From Cenococcum geophilum 1.58 (Eukaryota > Ascomycota > Dothideomycetes > Gloniales > Gloniaceae), in NCBI GenBank assembly GCA_001692895.1, contig KV748211.1:1612001-1676000 (forward strand): a stretch of 64,000 nucleotides of DNA, written 5' to 3'. The position numbers and the translations under genes are program-made. Below, in pieces: positions 21,628-34,195 of this stretch. The notes below the pieces were generated by a model, which worked only from the letters and a program-made list of their open reading frames with translations, did no database searches and was not told where the DNA came from. Position 1 is the stretch's first letter. Every line of letters begins with the position of its first letter.

Positions 21628-21650
21628 AACTTTAACTGCTAGTTAAAGTT
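21628..21650 (-). repeat. Palindromic module I (Copia-A copy D)
   Basis: The arms AACTTTAACTG and TAGTTAAAGTT surround a C. It is followed on the plus strand by CCTAGACATCTTAAG. Confidence 0.8.
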
Positions 21651-22279
21651 CCTAGACATCTTAAGACCTTACGTAACTAAGAAATTTCTAGGGACTCCCT
21701 TTTAACCTAACCTTTAACTTATATATATAGAGTATTTATATTAATAAATATCTCTAGTGCCTTATTTAGGTTCGCCTTTATTATTACATCTACTGGGTTA
21801 TCTTAGCTATTAATTTATTAAATCTTAAAGAGTTCTTAACGCTTATAGGATTGCTAAAATACCATAATATTAATTATAAGGCGCTTCTCCTTTATAGTAC
21901 TAAGCTTAACTAAATACTTATAGAGGGAATATAAGTTAGTGTATATAATTATAGGAATAATAAAAAGTTCGAGTTAATCTATAATTATCTTTAGGGTAGT
22001 TCTAATTATAATTACTATATTAACTCCGCTAACTATTCTATATATCTCTAATACTAGAACGCTTTAAGTAATACGCTTACTCTTAGTTAAGCTCTAATAG
22101 ATAAAATTACTATAAATTATAAAGTTATTCTCTTTAGTAAATTTGTTTATAATAATAATCTTATATCCTAGCTAGGAGCTAAAATCTTTATTATTTATAA
22201 ACGATCTATTAATAAATATAAAGAGCTTAGCGGTAGGAAGATTAATAGGCATATAGAGTAGTCCCTAATTAAGATAGTT

Positions 22280-23427
22280 AAAAGGAATACTAAAATCGAG
22301 ATCTGACCTATACGGTCCTATAGGGGTTCCTTTCCATCTCATCTTGTCCGCATGGTCAAGCTAAGAGAGAGGATCTCATCTATTACTAATGCAGCAGCGT
22401 TACGTTGTGGCTAGAGGGGGCCTTCAAATACTCAACCCTTGACGCCGTCAGAATAGCAGAGTTTTCACAGGCCTTGGCGCCAGACTAGTCAAAAAGACAA
22501 CTCCAGAAAAGCGACTTCTGCACCCCTATGCGGTGGAGCCCGGGAACCTAGCAGCTACTATTAATGTTCTATTTGGATTGTGTTAATAGACTACCAGAGC
22601 GAACGCAGAGACGTATATACGGCTACGCAGCGCCTGCGCAGCGACGTAGTGGTAATGTAAAGATTTTTTACTAAGGGGTAAGCCTTAGCAAAAAAGTTTA
22701 AACACCGCTACTACGTCTCTAATGTATATATTTGGACATTAAATCGACAAGTATTATCCCTTCGGCGTACCCCCTCCCTTCTACGAATACTATATACACC
22801 GTATAGCATCTATATACACAAGTAATCCGCGCCCTAAGCGTAGCAGAGGCCCCCTATTTTAATATTATCCGGCAACCTAGGTATTTAGTTATAGGGATTA
22901 GGCCCCCTATTAAATACTAGATTGTCCTCCTATACCTTACAAATAGGTATAAGGGCCTAGGTTTAGGCCCTAGGGCAAAAGCAATACCAAGTTATATACA
23001 CCCCGTTATAGAAACCCTTTAATAGAGGAGTGGATAAGAGACCTCAGTATATAGGCCCAGGCGGAACGCAAGTGTTATTTATTAGGAGATATTTATAGGA
23101 GACTTGGAAAAGGAGCTAGGGATAGGCATACGACTTAGACAAGTAATATATAAATGTGGTAAAGATAGTTTAAATGGCAGATAGGGCAAGATAGGTATTT
23201 AGACACTCTTGTATAAAGGGAGTCTCAAAGCAGTAACCTAACAGTGTTTTTCCTCCCGTTAATGTAGTATGGATGTTATCTGGAATATTACCTCTTACGT
23301 CTCCCCTAGGGGTTTTTTATACACTTAAAAATGGGGTTTTTCTTAGTAAGGAGGTTTTTCCTATAGGAATTAGTCTGTGTGGACCCATTAGGGGGACTAG
23401 GTCGGACGGTAAATTAAATCTTATATA
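22280..23427 (+). mobile_element. Probable 5'-truncated LINE, lightly mutated
   Basis: This 1148-bp insertion is flanked by the exact 14-bp duplication TAATTAAGATAGTT (22266-22279, 23428-23441). That length is typical of target-primed (LINE or SINE) insertion and not of LTR elements. Its last 150 bp resemble the end of LINE-1: a GGGGTTTTTCTTA stretch, then TAGTCTGTGTGGACCCATTAGGG against TAGTCCGCGTGGGCCTAATAGGG, and a short AT-rich tail. It has far more CpA and CpG than the surrounding Copia-A. No open frame over about 60 codons was found. A hairpin with 13-bp arms lies at 22664-22695. An unrelated SINE cannot be excluded. Confidence 0.6.
22664..22695. other. Hairpin with 13-bp arms
   Basis: The arms TTTTTTACTAAGG (22664-22676) and CCTTAGCAAAAAA (22683-22695) pair with one mismatch across a 6-base loop. 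It lies within the truncated LINE. It resembles a Pol III-like or structural element, but no A or B box is convincing. Confidence 0.7.
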
Positions 23428-25821
23428 TAATTAAGATAGTTTATTTACTAGAAAAGACATTTATTTAGGGTAAGAATATTATCCTTAGTTAGTTCCTAGT
23501 ATTAAGCGGTAATAGAGAGATTAAATAAAGCCTTAAGTTAATAGATAGAAGCAATATAAGCTTTATAAGCGCGTTGCTCCATATATCCTTACTTTAGAGA
23601 ATTAATATTAATAACATTAATCTTTTTACCTTAACCCTTTTAGCGCAAAGCAATAGAATCCTTATTTAGGGAGAGGATGCATTTATTAAAAAGTAATAGT
23701 GTTATTAAATTAAGCTTTTCCTTTAGCTTTACTATAAGATTTACCTTTACTAGCTTATCCTCTTTAAGAGCTAAAAATTGGTCGTCTTCTAAGATAATTA
23801 TATTATTAGTTTATATACCAACAATTCTAAATAGGGTTCCCGTGGTTATAATAAGGAAGCAAGGATTAAATATAGAAGTAGTTATTAAAAGCTTCTCTTT
23901 ATAGTGCTTACTATAGGTAGCCTACTAATAAGTTTCTACCTCTACAATTCTATATAATGGCTTAAGCATAACTATAATCGTATCTTTAGAATACTAGTAG
24001 CGAATTTACTCCGGAAAGTATACTAATATTAAGCGCTAAAGGTGCGTCTCTAATTAGGTATAGGCTTAAGTAATATTTTATAAATAAATCGCTATTTTAT
24101 TCTTTATTAAGGAGGGAGCTAATATAATAATAACTTACTAACTAGCTTATTAAATTATAGGAGATTATATAAGAATTATTTCTTTACTATTATTATTATA
24201 ACCTTAGATAATAAGCCTTAATTTCTTAAATAGGGCGTTAGTAGCTTTGCCCTTAATCTTATTAACTATCCTTAACTTAAAGATACAAACTTTATTAAAC
24301 TTAGTAGGATTATACTTCTTAAATTTAAAGACTCCTCTTATAATAAGACCGTTAATCTCCTACTTATTAGATACTTAGAAAGGAGCTCCTAAAGTTATAA
24401 TATAATCTTCCTTTTAGAGCTATTTTATAAGCTTAAAGTTAGCCTTCTCTTTAGCTGTTATAAAGGCTATTAATAACTTAATTCTACTCTTAATAGTAGT
24501 AACAAATTATTCTTTAAAATTAATAAGATATTAGCGATTTTATAATCCCTTTAGGCGACCTCTACTGCGTTATAGTTATGGCGTATCTATTATAATTATA
24601 TTAGGATTATAGTTGCCTTCTAGAGTACGTTAATTATAGTTCTCCTCTAGAGTATCTTCTAGGGCATCCTATAAAGGCTTAGAATTATTATCTTTATAGT
24701 AAGTCTTAATAACATTTAAATGGAATTAAGTAGGTTTATAAGGCATCTAAATAGTATAAATTTAACTATTAATTACAATTAGTTAATATAGGCCTAACTA
24801 TTCTCCCTTTTTACGCTATACGCGTACCTTAAATTAGAGTAGTAGATTAAGCATAGTTAAGGTATTTAGGCCATTTCTTATTCCTAGTGCGTTATTAACC
24901 TAGTATATAGCGTAGAGACGTTATACCTCCTTTATTGCCTTATAAATAGCCTTAGCTTATTATATAATAAAGGGAAATAGTAAAGAATTATTAATTATTT
25001 AAGGGTAAGCGCTAAAGACTAGTAATATAGGTATAAGTCTATTTAGGCCAGCTAAATTATTAATAGCTTTAATAGCTATTTATAAGGTAAGTTCTTCGCT
25101 AGCATCCTTTAGTTCTAAAGAGATAATCTTATATATGTGGCGTAATAGCGTATAATATTACTCTACTTTTCTAATGCTATTATATACCTTACTAGGGACT
25201 TCCTTAACCTTAATTGCTATTACCTTTATCTATTATCGGAACTCTATAGATAAGAAGTTCTTTTCTATATTATAGGTAATTTAATTAGGGGGTTTTAAAT
25301 AAATATTAATTTAGTATAACTAAAGGGTATCCTATACGTTTTTAGCTAATATATCTTTTAAAAAACGCGTGGCTTAAAAAAAGGTTAAGAAGTTAATAAC
25401 TTAGAGCACTAGCTTACTACTAAGATATATAATATTAATAATAATATAGAAGTTAAAGTTATAGTTATCCTTAAGGGTGAACTTAAATCGGCTAGGGGAC
25501 TTCTAGTTTATATAGTAGTAATAATAGTACTTTATAAGATACTTAATTACCTTAACTTTAACTTTATAGCCTACTTACTAAAGAACCCTAAGTAATTAAT
25601 AAACGGATAGGTGGCCAAAATAATGGTGTAGTTGGCGTAATTCTAACTTAGTTAAGTAGTTTTAAGTAACACTTATTTCTAGTTAATAAAGGAGTAATTA
25701 GGGGTAACCCTACTTGCGTATAACGGGTACCTAATTATCTTCCTAAATAAGTATATTTTTAAGGTTGTTAAGCTTAACGCCTAACTTATCTATATCTTTA
25801 ATGCAAAATAAAAATAGAGTA

Positions 25822-26025
25822 TATTGGGAATAAAGGCATATAAGGCATATTGCCGTCACGTGTGGCAAGTTGCCGTTACGTGCAGCAAGTTGCCGTCACG
25901 TACCGCCGCGGCACTAGCGTGGTGAGGAACCTTAAGTTCCTCACCCCTTTCTTTAAGAATAACAAGAATAACCATCATACTATCTACAAACCGTAGCTAC
26001 GTGATATCACCTTATATAACCAACA
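25822..26025 (+). repeat. Copia-A 5' LTR (copy C)
   Basis: This 204-bp LTR is the longest Copia-A LTR here. It carries three GTTGCCGT(T/C)ACGTG units of about 20 bp before GCCGCGGCACTAGCG. It ends ACCAACA and is followed by CTAATTAGTAGTTAAC. Confidence 0.92.
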
Positions 26026-26399
26026 CTAATTAGTAGTTAACTTTACTATTATACTATAGAGCAGCTAGGTATTCCACTAAGAAGAGATAAGCCACTATAC
26101 TAGTGCTACTTATGCTAAAGGAAGCTATCTTTTAAGGTTAGAACTAGTCTTAAACCTTAAATAGAACTCTTCCACAAATCTAAGGATTTAAAGGCTAGAA
26201 CTAGTCCTAAGCCTTTTTAAGATTATAGATTCTTGCGTCTATTACGTAGAATAATACGCGTTATAAGTCTTCGCGATTTAAGGCTAGAACTAGTCCTAAG
26301 CCCTATAATTGTAAATATATATTATAAACGCGTACTAAATAACAAACGCGTACCAAATAATAATCCCTATACTAATAACACTTCCCTCCCTCTAAAAAC

Positions 26400-29300
26400 A
26401 TAGCTACGCCTACCTTAAACAACTGGGAAGACTCTTTACTACTAAGGGTAGCTTTATACGCGAAACTTATTAATAAAGATTAGGACGAATTTACTATTAA
26501 TATAATAACTTATACGGTAAAATAAGTTAATAGCTTTCTCCTATACCGTATTATATTCTACTAAAGTAGACACTACGCTAATTTATAGCTGTAGGAATAT
26601 TTTAGGGAGAATTTTGTAAGATAGACCGCTAACACCTAGGCACTTGGCAATATTAATATTATTTAGGATTTTTAAGACTTCCTCTATAGAAATGGGGTAT
26701 ATATTACTAAGAATAGTAACCCAATTGCTAGTAATATTTAAGCCGTTATTACTAGTATAGAAGAACTAGTATAGACGGAAGCTAAGATTATACGTTAACT
26801 ATAGAAGCCCAGAACTAACCTATATTCTTTAAAAGGCAACTTTAATTTGGAACAAAACCCCTAAAACGCTACTCTCCCACCTAAAGGTACTCTCCTACCT
26901 AGAGGTGCTCTCCTACCTAGAGGTACTCTTCCTCTACCTCTGCTATCTTTAGCTCCTCTACTCTAGCTAACCGGTAAGCCTTTACTATAAGAAGTTATAA
27001 ATCTAATAAAGGTATATTTAGACAAAGAAAAGAAGTTTAGAGGAGAACTGTATAATATGCTCGGAGTAAAACTATAGGTCTTCTATAACTATTGCAATAA
27101 GGTTAAAATCTAACACTACTAGTACTACCACGCTTTCTCCATAATGTTAAAAGGACGGGTAGTAATATTTTATTACGACTATATTATAGGTAAAAACTAT
27201 AGCTTTAATATAATACTTTAGCTTACTAGAGCTTACTTTAAAACTAATAAGAATTGCTAACTTTATATATCTAAATGGCGGGAAACTATATTCTAGAGAG
27301 TTATTACTTCTAACCTAATAAAGACTTATTTAGAGTGCCTTTAACTACTCTTTAATAAACTCTAGAAAATTTAATATAGCCTTACTAAAACTTATTAAAA
27401 TAAGAATAGCCTAAGGGACTAGGTTATCTTAGCATGCTATAGCGTTCCTAAGTATAACTTAGCGCTATATAAACCTATGGATACATTTAAAGGAGTATAT
27501 GCTAAGCTATACTCTACTATAGGTACTGCGATGCAAATATAAGAATCTTAATAGTTCTATACTAAAAACTTTACCTAACTAAGTATTCCTAACTAATATA
27601 ATTATAACTAGACTAATTAAATATATAGTAGCCGTGGTAGGGAATATAGAAAAAGATATAATTAACGTTAACTATAAGGTAATTATAGAGGTCCTTATGG
27701 AGGTTTATTTCGAAGTAATTGCTAGAAAAAGTGCTATATTTATAAGAAGCCAAACTACTAGTTAACTAGACACTCCCTTAATAAACAAAAAGAGGTATAT
27801 AATAGGTTCCATTAAAGTATAAGAAACGTTAAAAATCGCAAGGTTACTATGGCCTACTTTTAAAGCTTCCTAGTTTAATATAAAGGCGTAGAAGATCTTA
27901 AGGGTAAGGTTAATAAGGTCAAACAGCTCCTTATAGATATAGAAATTAAGGACTACTCCCCTAACTAATACTTTACTAAGTATGGTAAGGTAGATGGTAT
28001 ATAAACCATTACTATCCTTAATAATTAATCTACGCTCTATTCTATTACGAAATTAGATATCTTTAATAAGCTAAAAAGAGTTCCGCGTTTTCCTTTAACG
28101 ATAGATACTTAGCGTATATCTTTTATAGTATTATACCAGATACAGGAGCCGCAGGAGTATTTATAGTAGGAGAACCTTAAGTCTAAGCTCTTTAGCAGCT
28201 TAATAGCTCTATTTAGATTAACTAATTAACGGCAGGCCAATATACAATTTGCTTTAGTAAAGGCACTATAATCTTTTTTGGCACAATTAGAGTCTAAACC
28301 CCCTTAGGATACATTACTTTCTATATTATCCCTATAAACACTCCGTTTTTATTTTGCATTAAAGATATAAATAAATTAGGCGTTAAGCTTAATAACCTTA
28401 AGAATATACTTATTTAGGGAGACAATCGGGTGCCTATTATATATAAGTAGGGTNACCCCTAGTTACTCCTTTATTAACTAGAAAAGAGCATTGCTTAAAG
28501 CCACTTAACTAAGTTAGAATTACGCCAACTGCACCGTCGTTTTGGCCACCTATCTATTTATTAATTACTTAGGGTTTTTTAGTAAGTAAGCTATAAAGTT
28601 AAGGTTAAGGCAATTAAGCATCTTATAAGGTACTGCTATTACTACTAAATAAACTAAAAGTCCCCTGGCCGATTTAAGTTCACCCTTAAGGATAACTATA
28701 ACTTTAACTTCTATATTATTATTAACGTTATATATCTTAGCGGTAAGCTAGTGCTCTAAGTTATTAACTTCTTAACCTTTTTTTAAGCCGCGCGTTTTTT
28801 AAAAGATATATCAGCCAGAAATATATAGGATACCCTTTAATTATACTAGATTAATATCTATTTAGGACCCCCTAATTAAATCGTCTATAATATAGGAAAG
28901 AACTTCTTATCTATAGAGTTCCGACAGCAGATAAAGGCAATAGCAATTAAGGTTAAGGAAGTCCCCGTTAAGGCATATAATAGTATTAAAAAAGTAGAGC
29001 GATATTACACGCTATTACGCCGCGTATATAAGATTATCTCTTTAGAACTAAAGAATGCTAATAAAGAACTTACCTTATAAATAGCTATTAAAGCTATTAA
29101 TAATTCCGCTAGCCTAGATAAACTTATACCTATATTACTAGTCTTTAGCGCCTACCCTTAAATAACTAATAATTTTCTACTATCTCCCTTTATCGTATAA
29201 TAAGCTAAGGCTATTTACAAGGCAATAAAGGAGGTATAACATCTCTACGCTATACGCTAGGTTAATAACGTACTAGGAATAAGAAATGGCCTAAATACCT

Positions 29301-31340
29301 TAACTACGCTTAATCTGCCACTCTAGTCTAAAGTACGCGTATAGCGTAAAAAGGGAGAATAGTTAGGCCCACACCAACTTATTATAATTAATAGTTAAAC
29401 TTATACTATTTAGATGCCTTACAGACCTACTTAATTCCATTTAACTGTTATTAAACCTTACTATAAAGATAATAATTCTAAGCCTTTATAGGATGCCCTA
29501 AAAGATACCCTAAAGAAGAACTATAATTAACGTGCTTTAGAAGGCGACTATAACCCTAATATAATTATAGTAGAGGCGCTATAACTATAACGCGGTAGAG
29601 GTCGCCCGAAGGGATTATAAAATTACTAATATCTTATTAATTTTAAAGAACAATTTGTTGCCGCTATTAAGAATAAAGTTGAGTTATTAATAGCCTTTAT
29701 AATAGCTAAAGAGAAGGCTAACTTTAAGCTCGCAAAACAGCTCTAAAAGGAAGGTTATATTATAACTTTAGGAGCTCCTTTCTAAGTATCCGATAAGCAG
29801 AAGATCGACGGTCTTATTATAAAAGGAGTCTTTAAATTTAAGAAGTATAACCCTACTAAGTTTAATAAAGTTCGCATCTTTAAGTTAAGGATAGTTAATA
29901 AGATTAAGGGTAAAGCTATTAACGCCCTATTTAAGAAATTAAGGCTTATTATCTAAGGTTATAACGATAATAATAAAGAGATAATTCTTATATAATCTTC
30001 TATAATTTAACAAGCTAGTTAGCGAGTTATTATTATATTAGCTCCCTCCTTAATAAAGAATAAAATAGTGGTTTATTTATAAGATATTACCTAAGCCTAC
30101 ACCCAATTAGAGACGCACCTTTAGCGCTTAATATTAGCATACCTCCTAGAGTAAATTCGCCACCAGTATCCCGAAGATACGATTATAGTTATACTTAAGC
30201 CATTATATAGAATTGCAGAGGCAGGAACTTACTAGTAGGCTACCTATAGCAAGCACTATAAAGAGAAGCTTTTAATGACTACTTCTATATTTAATCCCTG
30301 CTTTCTTATTACAACTATAGGAACTCCGTTCGGAATTGTTGGCATATAAACTAATAATACTATTATTTTAGGAGACGGCCAATTCTTAGCTCTTAAAGAA
30401 GATAAGCTAGTAAAGATAAATCTTATAGCAAAGCTAAAGGAAATGCTTAATTTAATAACACTATTGCTCTTTAATGGATATATCCTCTCCCTAAACTAGG
30501 ATTCTATTACTTTACGCCAGAAGGGTTAAGGTAAGAAGATTAACGTTATTAACGTTAATTCTCTAAAGTAAGGATATATAGAGCAACGCGCTTGCGGAGC
30601 TTATATTGCTTCTATCTATTAACCCAAGGCTTCCTTTAATCTCTTAGTTGCCGCTTAACACTAGGAACCAACTAAGGAAGACGTTCTTACCCTAAATAAG
30701 CGTCTTTTCTAGTAAATAAACCATCTCAATTGGGGACTACTCTACGTGCTTATTAATCTTCCTACCGCCAAGCTCTTTATATTTATTAATAGATCATTTA
30801 TAAACAATAAAGACTTTAGCTCCTAGCTAGGATATAAGATTATTATCATAAACAAATCTACTAAAGAGAATAACTTTACGATCTACGGCAATCTTATCTA
30901 TTAAAGCTTAACTAAAAGCAAGCGCGTTACTTAAAGCGTTCTAGCGTTAGAGATATATAGAATAGTTAGTGGAGTTAATATGGCAATTGCAATTAGAACT
31001 ACCCTAAAGATAATTATAGATCGACTCGAACTTCCTATTATCCCTATAATCGTATACACTAACTTATATTCCCTCTATAAGTGTTTAATTAAGCTTAGTA
31101 CTATAAAGGAGAAGCGCCTTATAATTAATATTATAGCACTTTAGCAATCCTACAAGCATTAAGAACTCTTTAAGATTTAATAGATTAATGGCTAAGATAA
31201 TCCGGTAGATGCGATAATAAAGGCGAACCCAAATAAGGCACTAAAGACGCTTGTTAACATAAATACTTTATATATATAAGTTAAAGGTTAGGTTAAAAGG
31301 GAGTCCTTAGAAATTTCTTAGTCACGTAAGGTCTTAAGAT
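26400..31340 (+). pseudogene. Copia-A copy C gag-pol polyprotein, broken
   Basis: The start aligned with the gag ATG reads ATA at 26400. Gag follows, with PRG(T/A)LL repeats (about 26878-26935) and a CCHC knuckle (CYIYKK..Y at about 27732, Cys to Tyr changes). A 1-bp loss near 28070-28080 shifts the frame; copy B is intact there. Protease DTGA is at 28139, and the integrase HHCC start HRRFGH at 28532 still has both His. The integrase core runs to about 29300 and a GRGRP linker follows. Reverse transcriptase has QTNNTIIL at about 30347-30370, both catalytic Asp now Asn. RNase H starts near 30770. Stops at former Gln codons occur all along. Confidence 0.82.
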
Positions 31341-31347
31341 GTCCAGG

Positions 31348-31370
31348 AACTTCGACTAGCGGTCGAAGTT
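31348..31370 (+). repeat. Palindromic module I (Copia-A copy C)
   Basis: This version has arms AACTTCGAC and GTCGAAGTT around TAGCG, with TCGA where the other copies have TTAA in both arms. It is probably closest to the original, as TCGA to TTAA is what RIP would do on both strands. Confidence 0.85.
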
Positions 31371-31418
31371 ATTTAATTAGTCACATTCTGCAGACCCTAA
31401 CTTAAACCAGCTAATTAG

Positions 31419-31445
31419 GATTTTCTATCCCTAGGATAAAAAATC
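31419..31445 (+). repeat. Palindromic module II (Copia-A copy C)
   Basis: The arms GATTTTCTATCCC and GGATAAAAAATC surround one base, with one arm degraded. It is preceded by TTCTGCAGACCCTAAC, which is also found before module II in Copia-B. Confidence 0.8.
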
Positions 31446-31663
31446 GCTATTAGCTCGCTTACCGCTAGCGCCTTAGCGGCCCTACTAACAAGATACCTAC
31501 CTACAACTCATTATTAAGAAAGCACCACGTGCTAAGAGGCAAATTTTAGAACAGCGAGACTTATATTATAATGGCAATAGTAAGTAAGGAGGATTAATTT
31601 TTATTCCGCTAGTTAAGCGGTATATATATATATAGATGGCAACCATAAAAGAAGAGTTGCTAG

Positions 31664-31827
31664 TATTGGGAATAAAGGCATATAAGGCATATTGCCGTCA
31701 CGTGCCGCCGCGGCACTAGCGTAGTGAGGAACCTTAAGTTCCTTACCCCTTTCTTTAAGAATAACAAGAACAACTATTATACTATCTACGAACCGTAGCT
31801 ATGTAATATCACCTTATGTAACCAATA
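31664..31827 (+). repeat. Copia-A 3' LTR (copy C)
   Basis: This 164-bp LTR keeps only one GCCGTCACGTG unit, against three in its 5' partner. It is preceded by the GGCAACCATAAAAGAAGAGTTGCTAG hairpin and purine tract. Confidence 0.92.
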
Positions 31828-33772
31828 GAGTGTTTATAGGAATAATATAGAAAGTAATATATCTTAAGGGGGTTTAGACCCTAATTATACTAAGAGAGAT
31901 TATAGTACCTTTACTAAAGCGAATTATATATTAGCCTGCCATTAATTAGTTAATTTAAATAGAGCTATTAAGCTACTAAAGAGCTCGAACTTAAGGTTCT
32001 CCTATTATAGATACTCCTGCGGCTCCTATATCCGGTATAATACTATAAAAAATATACGCCGAGTATCTATTATTAAAGGAAAACGCGGAACTCTTCTTTA
32101 GCTTATTAAAGATATTTAATTTTATAATAAAATGGAGCGTAGATTAATTATTAAGAATAGTAACAGTTTATATACTATTTACCTTACTATACTTAGTAAA
32201 GTATTAGTTAGGGGAGTAGTTTTAAATTTCTATATCTATAAGGAGCTATTTAGCCTTATTAACCTTACCCTTAAGATCTTCTACGCCTTTATATTAAACT
32301 AAGAAGCTTTAAAAGTAGGCTATAGTAACCTTATAATTTTTAATATTTTTTATACTTTAATAGAACTTATTATATGCCTCTTTTTGCTTATTAAGGGAGT
32401 ATCTAGTTAACTAGCAATTTGGCTTCTTATAAATGTAATACTTTTTTTAGTAATTACTTTAAAATAAACCTCTATAAGGACCTCTATAATTACCTTATAG
32501 TTAATATTAATTATACCCTCTTCTATATTCCCTACTACGGCCACTATATATTTAATTAGTTTAGTTATAATTATATTAGTTAGGAATACTTAGTTAGGTA
32601 AAGTTTTTAGTATAAAACTATTAAGATTCTTATATTTATATTATAGTACCTATAGCGAAGTATAGCTTAGCGTATACTTCTTTAAACGTATTTATAGGTT
32701 TATATAGCACCAAGTTACACTTAAGAACGTTATAGCATACTAAGATAACCTAGTCCCTTAGGCTGTTCTTATTTTAGTAAGTTTTAGTAAGGCTATATTA
32801 GATTTTTTAAAGTTTATTAAAGAGTAGTTAAAGGCACTTTAAATAAGTCTTTATTAGGTTAGAAGTAATAACTCTCTAGAATATAGTTTCTCGCCATTTA
32901 GAAATATAAAGTTAGCAATTTTTATTAGTCTTAAAGTAAGCTTTAGTAAGCTAAAGTATTATATTAAAGCTATAGTTTTTACCCGTAATATAGTTATAAT
33001 AAAATATTACTACCCGTCCTTTTAATATAATGGAGAAAGTATAGTAGTACTAGTAGCATTAAATTCTAACCTTATTATAACAGTTATAGAAGACCTATAG
33101 TTTTGCTCTAAGTATATTATATAGTTCTCCTTTAAACTTTTTCTCTTTATTTAAATATACCTTTATTAAATTCGTAACTTCTTATAATAAAGGGTTACCA
33201 GTTAGCTAGAATAGAGGAGCTAAAGGCAATAAAGGTAGAAGAGGAGTACCTCTAGGTAAAAGAGCACCTTTAGGTAGGAGAATATCTCTAGGTAGGAGAG
33301 TAGCGTTCTAGGGGTTTTATTCTAAATTAAAGTTACCTTCTAAAGAATATAGGTTAGTTTTAGGTTTCTATAATTAACATATAATCTTAGCTTCCGTCTA
33401 TACTAGTTCTTCTATACTAGTAATAATGGCCTAAATATTACTAGTAATTAGGTTACCGTTCTTAGCAATATATACCCCGTTTCTATAAAGAAAGTCTTAA
33501 AAATCCTAAATAATATTAATATTGCTAAGTGCCTAGGTGTTAGCGGTCCATCCTATAAAATCCTCCTTAAAATATTCCTATAGCTATAAATTGGTATAGT
33601 GTTTACTTTAGTAGAATATAATACGGTATAGAAGAAAGCTATTAACTTATTTTATGGTATAAGTTATTATATTAAAGATAAATTCGTCCTAATTTTTATT
33701 AATAAGTTTCGCGTATAAAGCTACCCCTAGTAGTAAGGAGTCTTCCTAGTTGTTTAAAGTAGGCGTAGCTAT
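31828..33772 (-). pseudogene. Copia-A copy D gag and protease, broken
   Basis: This continues copy D beyond the nested copy C. On the minus strand the gag start codon position is 33772-33770 and reads ATA. The gag N-terminal part ends near 33440. The PRG-type repeats lie at about 33240-33305. The CCHC knuckle is near 32440-32480. The protease region, down to about 31900, is interrupted by copy C. Undisturbed sequence here (GCTAAGTGCCTAGG at about 33520) shows the empty site of the solo LTR found in copy B. Confidence 0.72.
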
Positions 33773-33804
33773 ATTTTTAGAGGGAGGGAAGTATTATTAG
33801 TATA

Positions 33805-33905
33805 GGGATTATTGTTTAGTACGCGTTTATAATATATATTTATTATTTAGTACGCGTTTATTATTTAATACGCGTTTATTATTTAGTATGCGTTTATAAT
33901 ATATA
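33805..33905 (-). repeat. 5' leader minisatellite, expanded
   Basis: Units of about 18-19 bp carrying TTTAGTACGCGTTTAT are repeated four to five times between the gag start and the leader motifs. Copy B and copy C have about two units and the gag-only element three. Number and spacing vary between copies. Confidence 0.75.
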
Positions 33906-34195
33906 TTTATAATTATAGGGCTTAGGACTAGTTCTAGCCTTAAATTATAAAGACTTATAAAGTATATTATTCTGCGTAATAGACGCAAGAATCTATAATC
34001 TTAGAAAGGCTTAGGACCAGTTCTAGCCTTTAAATCCTTAAATTTATAAAAGAGTTCTATTTAAGGTTTAGAACCAGTTTTAACCTTAAAAAATAGCTTC
34101 CTCTAGTACAAGTAGCACTAGTATAGTAGCTTATCTCTTCTTAGTGGAATACCTAGCTGTTCTATAGTATAACAGTAAAGTTAACCACTAATTAG

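Larger units (their letters stand above)
21700..25821 (-). pseudogene. Copia-A copy D pol (integrase to RNase H), broken
   Basis: On the minus strand this runs from the protease/integrase side (25821) down to RNase H (about 21700-22260). The truncated LINE interrupts it at 22280-23427, between RNase H and reverse transcriptase. The reverse transcriptase corresponds to about 23450-24300 and the integrase to about 24560-25550. It aligns base by base with copy B (9640-12590), with nearly all differences C/T or G/A. The protease end was separated from this part by the insertion of copy C at 25822. Confidence 0.75.
25822..31827 (+). mobile_element. Copia-A copy C, complete element
   Basis: This 6006-bp element has a 5' LTR (25822-26025) and a 3' LTR (31664-31827). 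The flanking 5-bp duplication is GAGTA (25817-25821) and GAGTG (31828-31832). The equivalent uninterrupted site in copy B reads GGGTG, so the difference is G to A. It is the best full-length Copia-A copy for reading domains. It is nested in copy D, so it is younger than that element. The two LTRs differ in length by 40 bp through loss or gain of repeat units. Confidence 0.93.

Noticed and set aside
22380..22450. tRNA-like promoter boxes in the truncated LINE
   Set aside because: A CTTCAAATAC segment resembles a B box weakly, but spacing and A box are not convincing.
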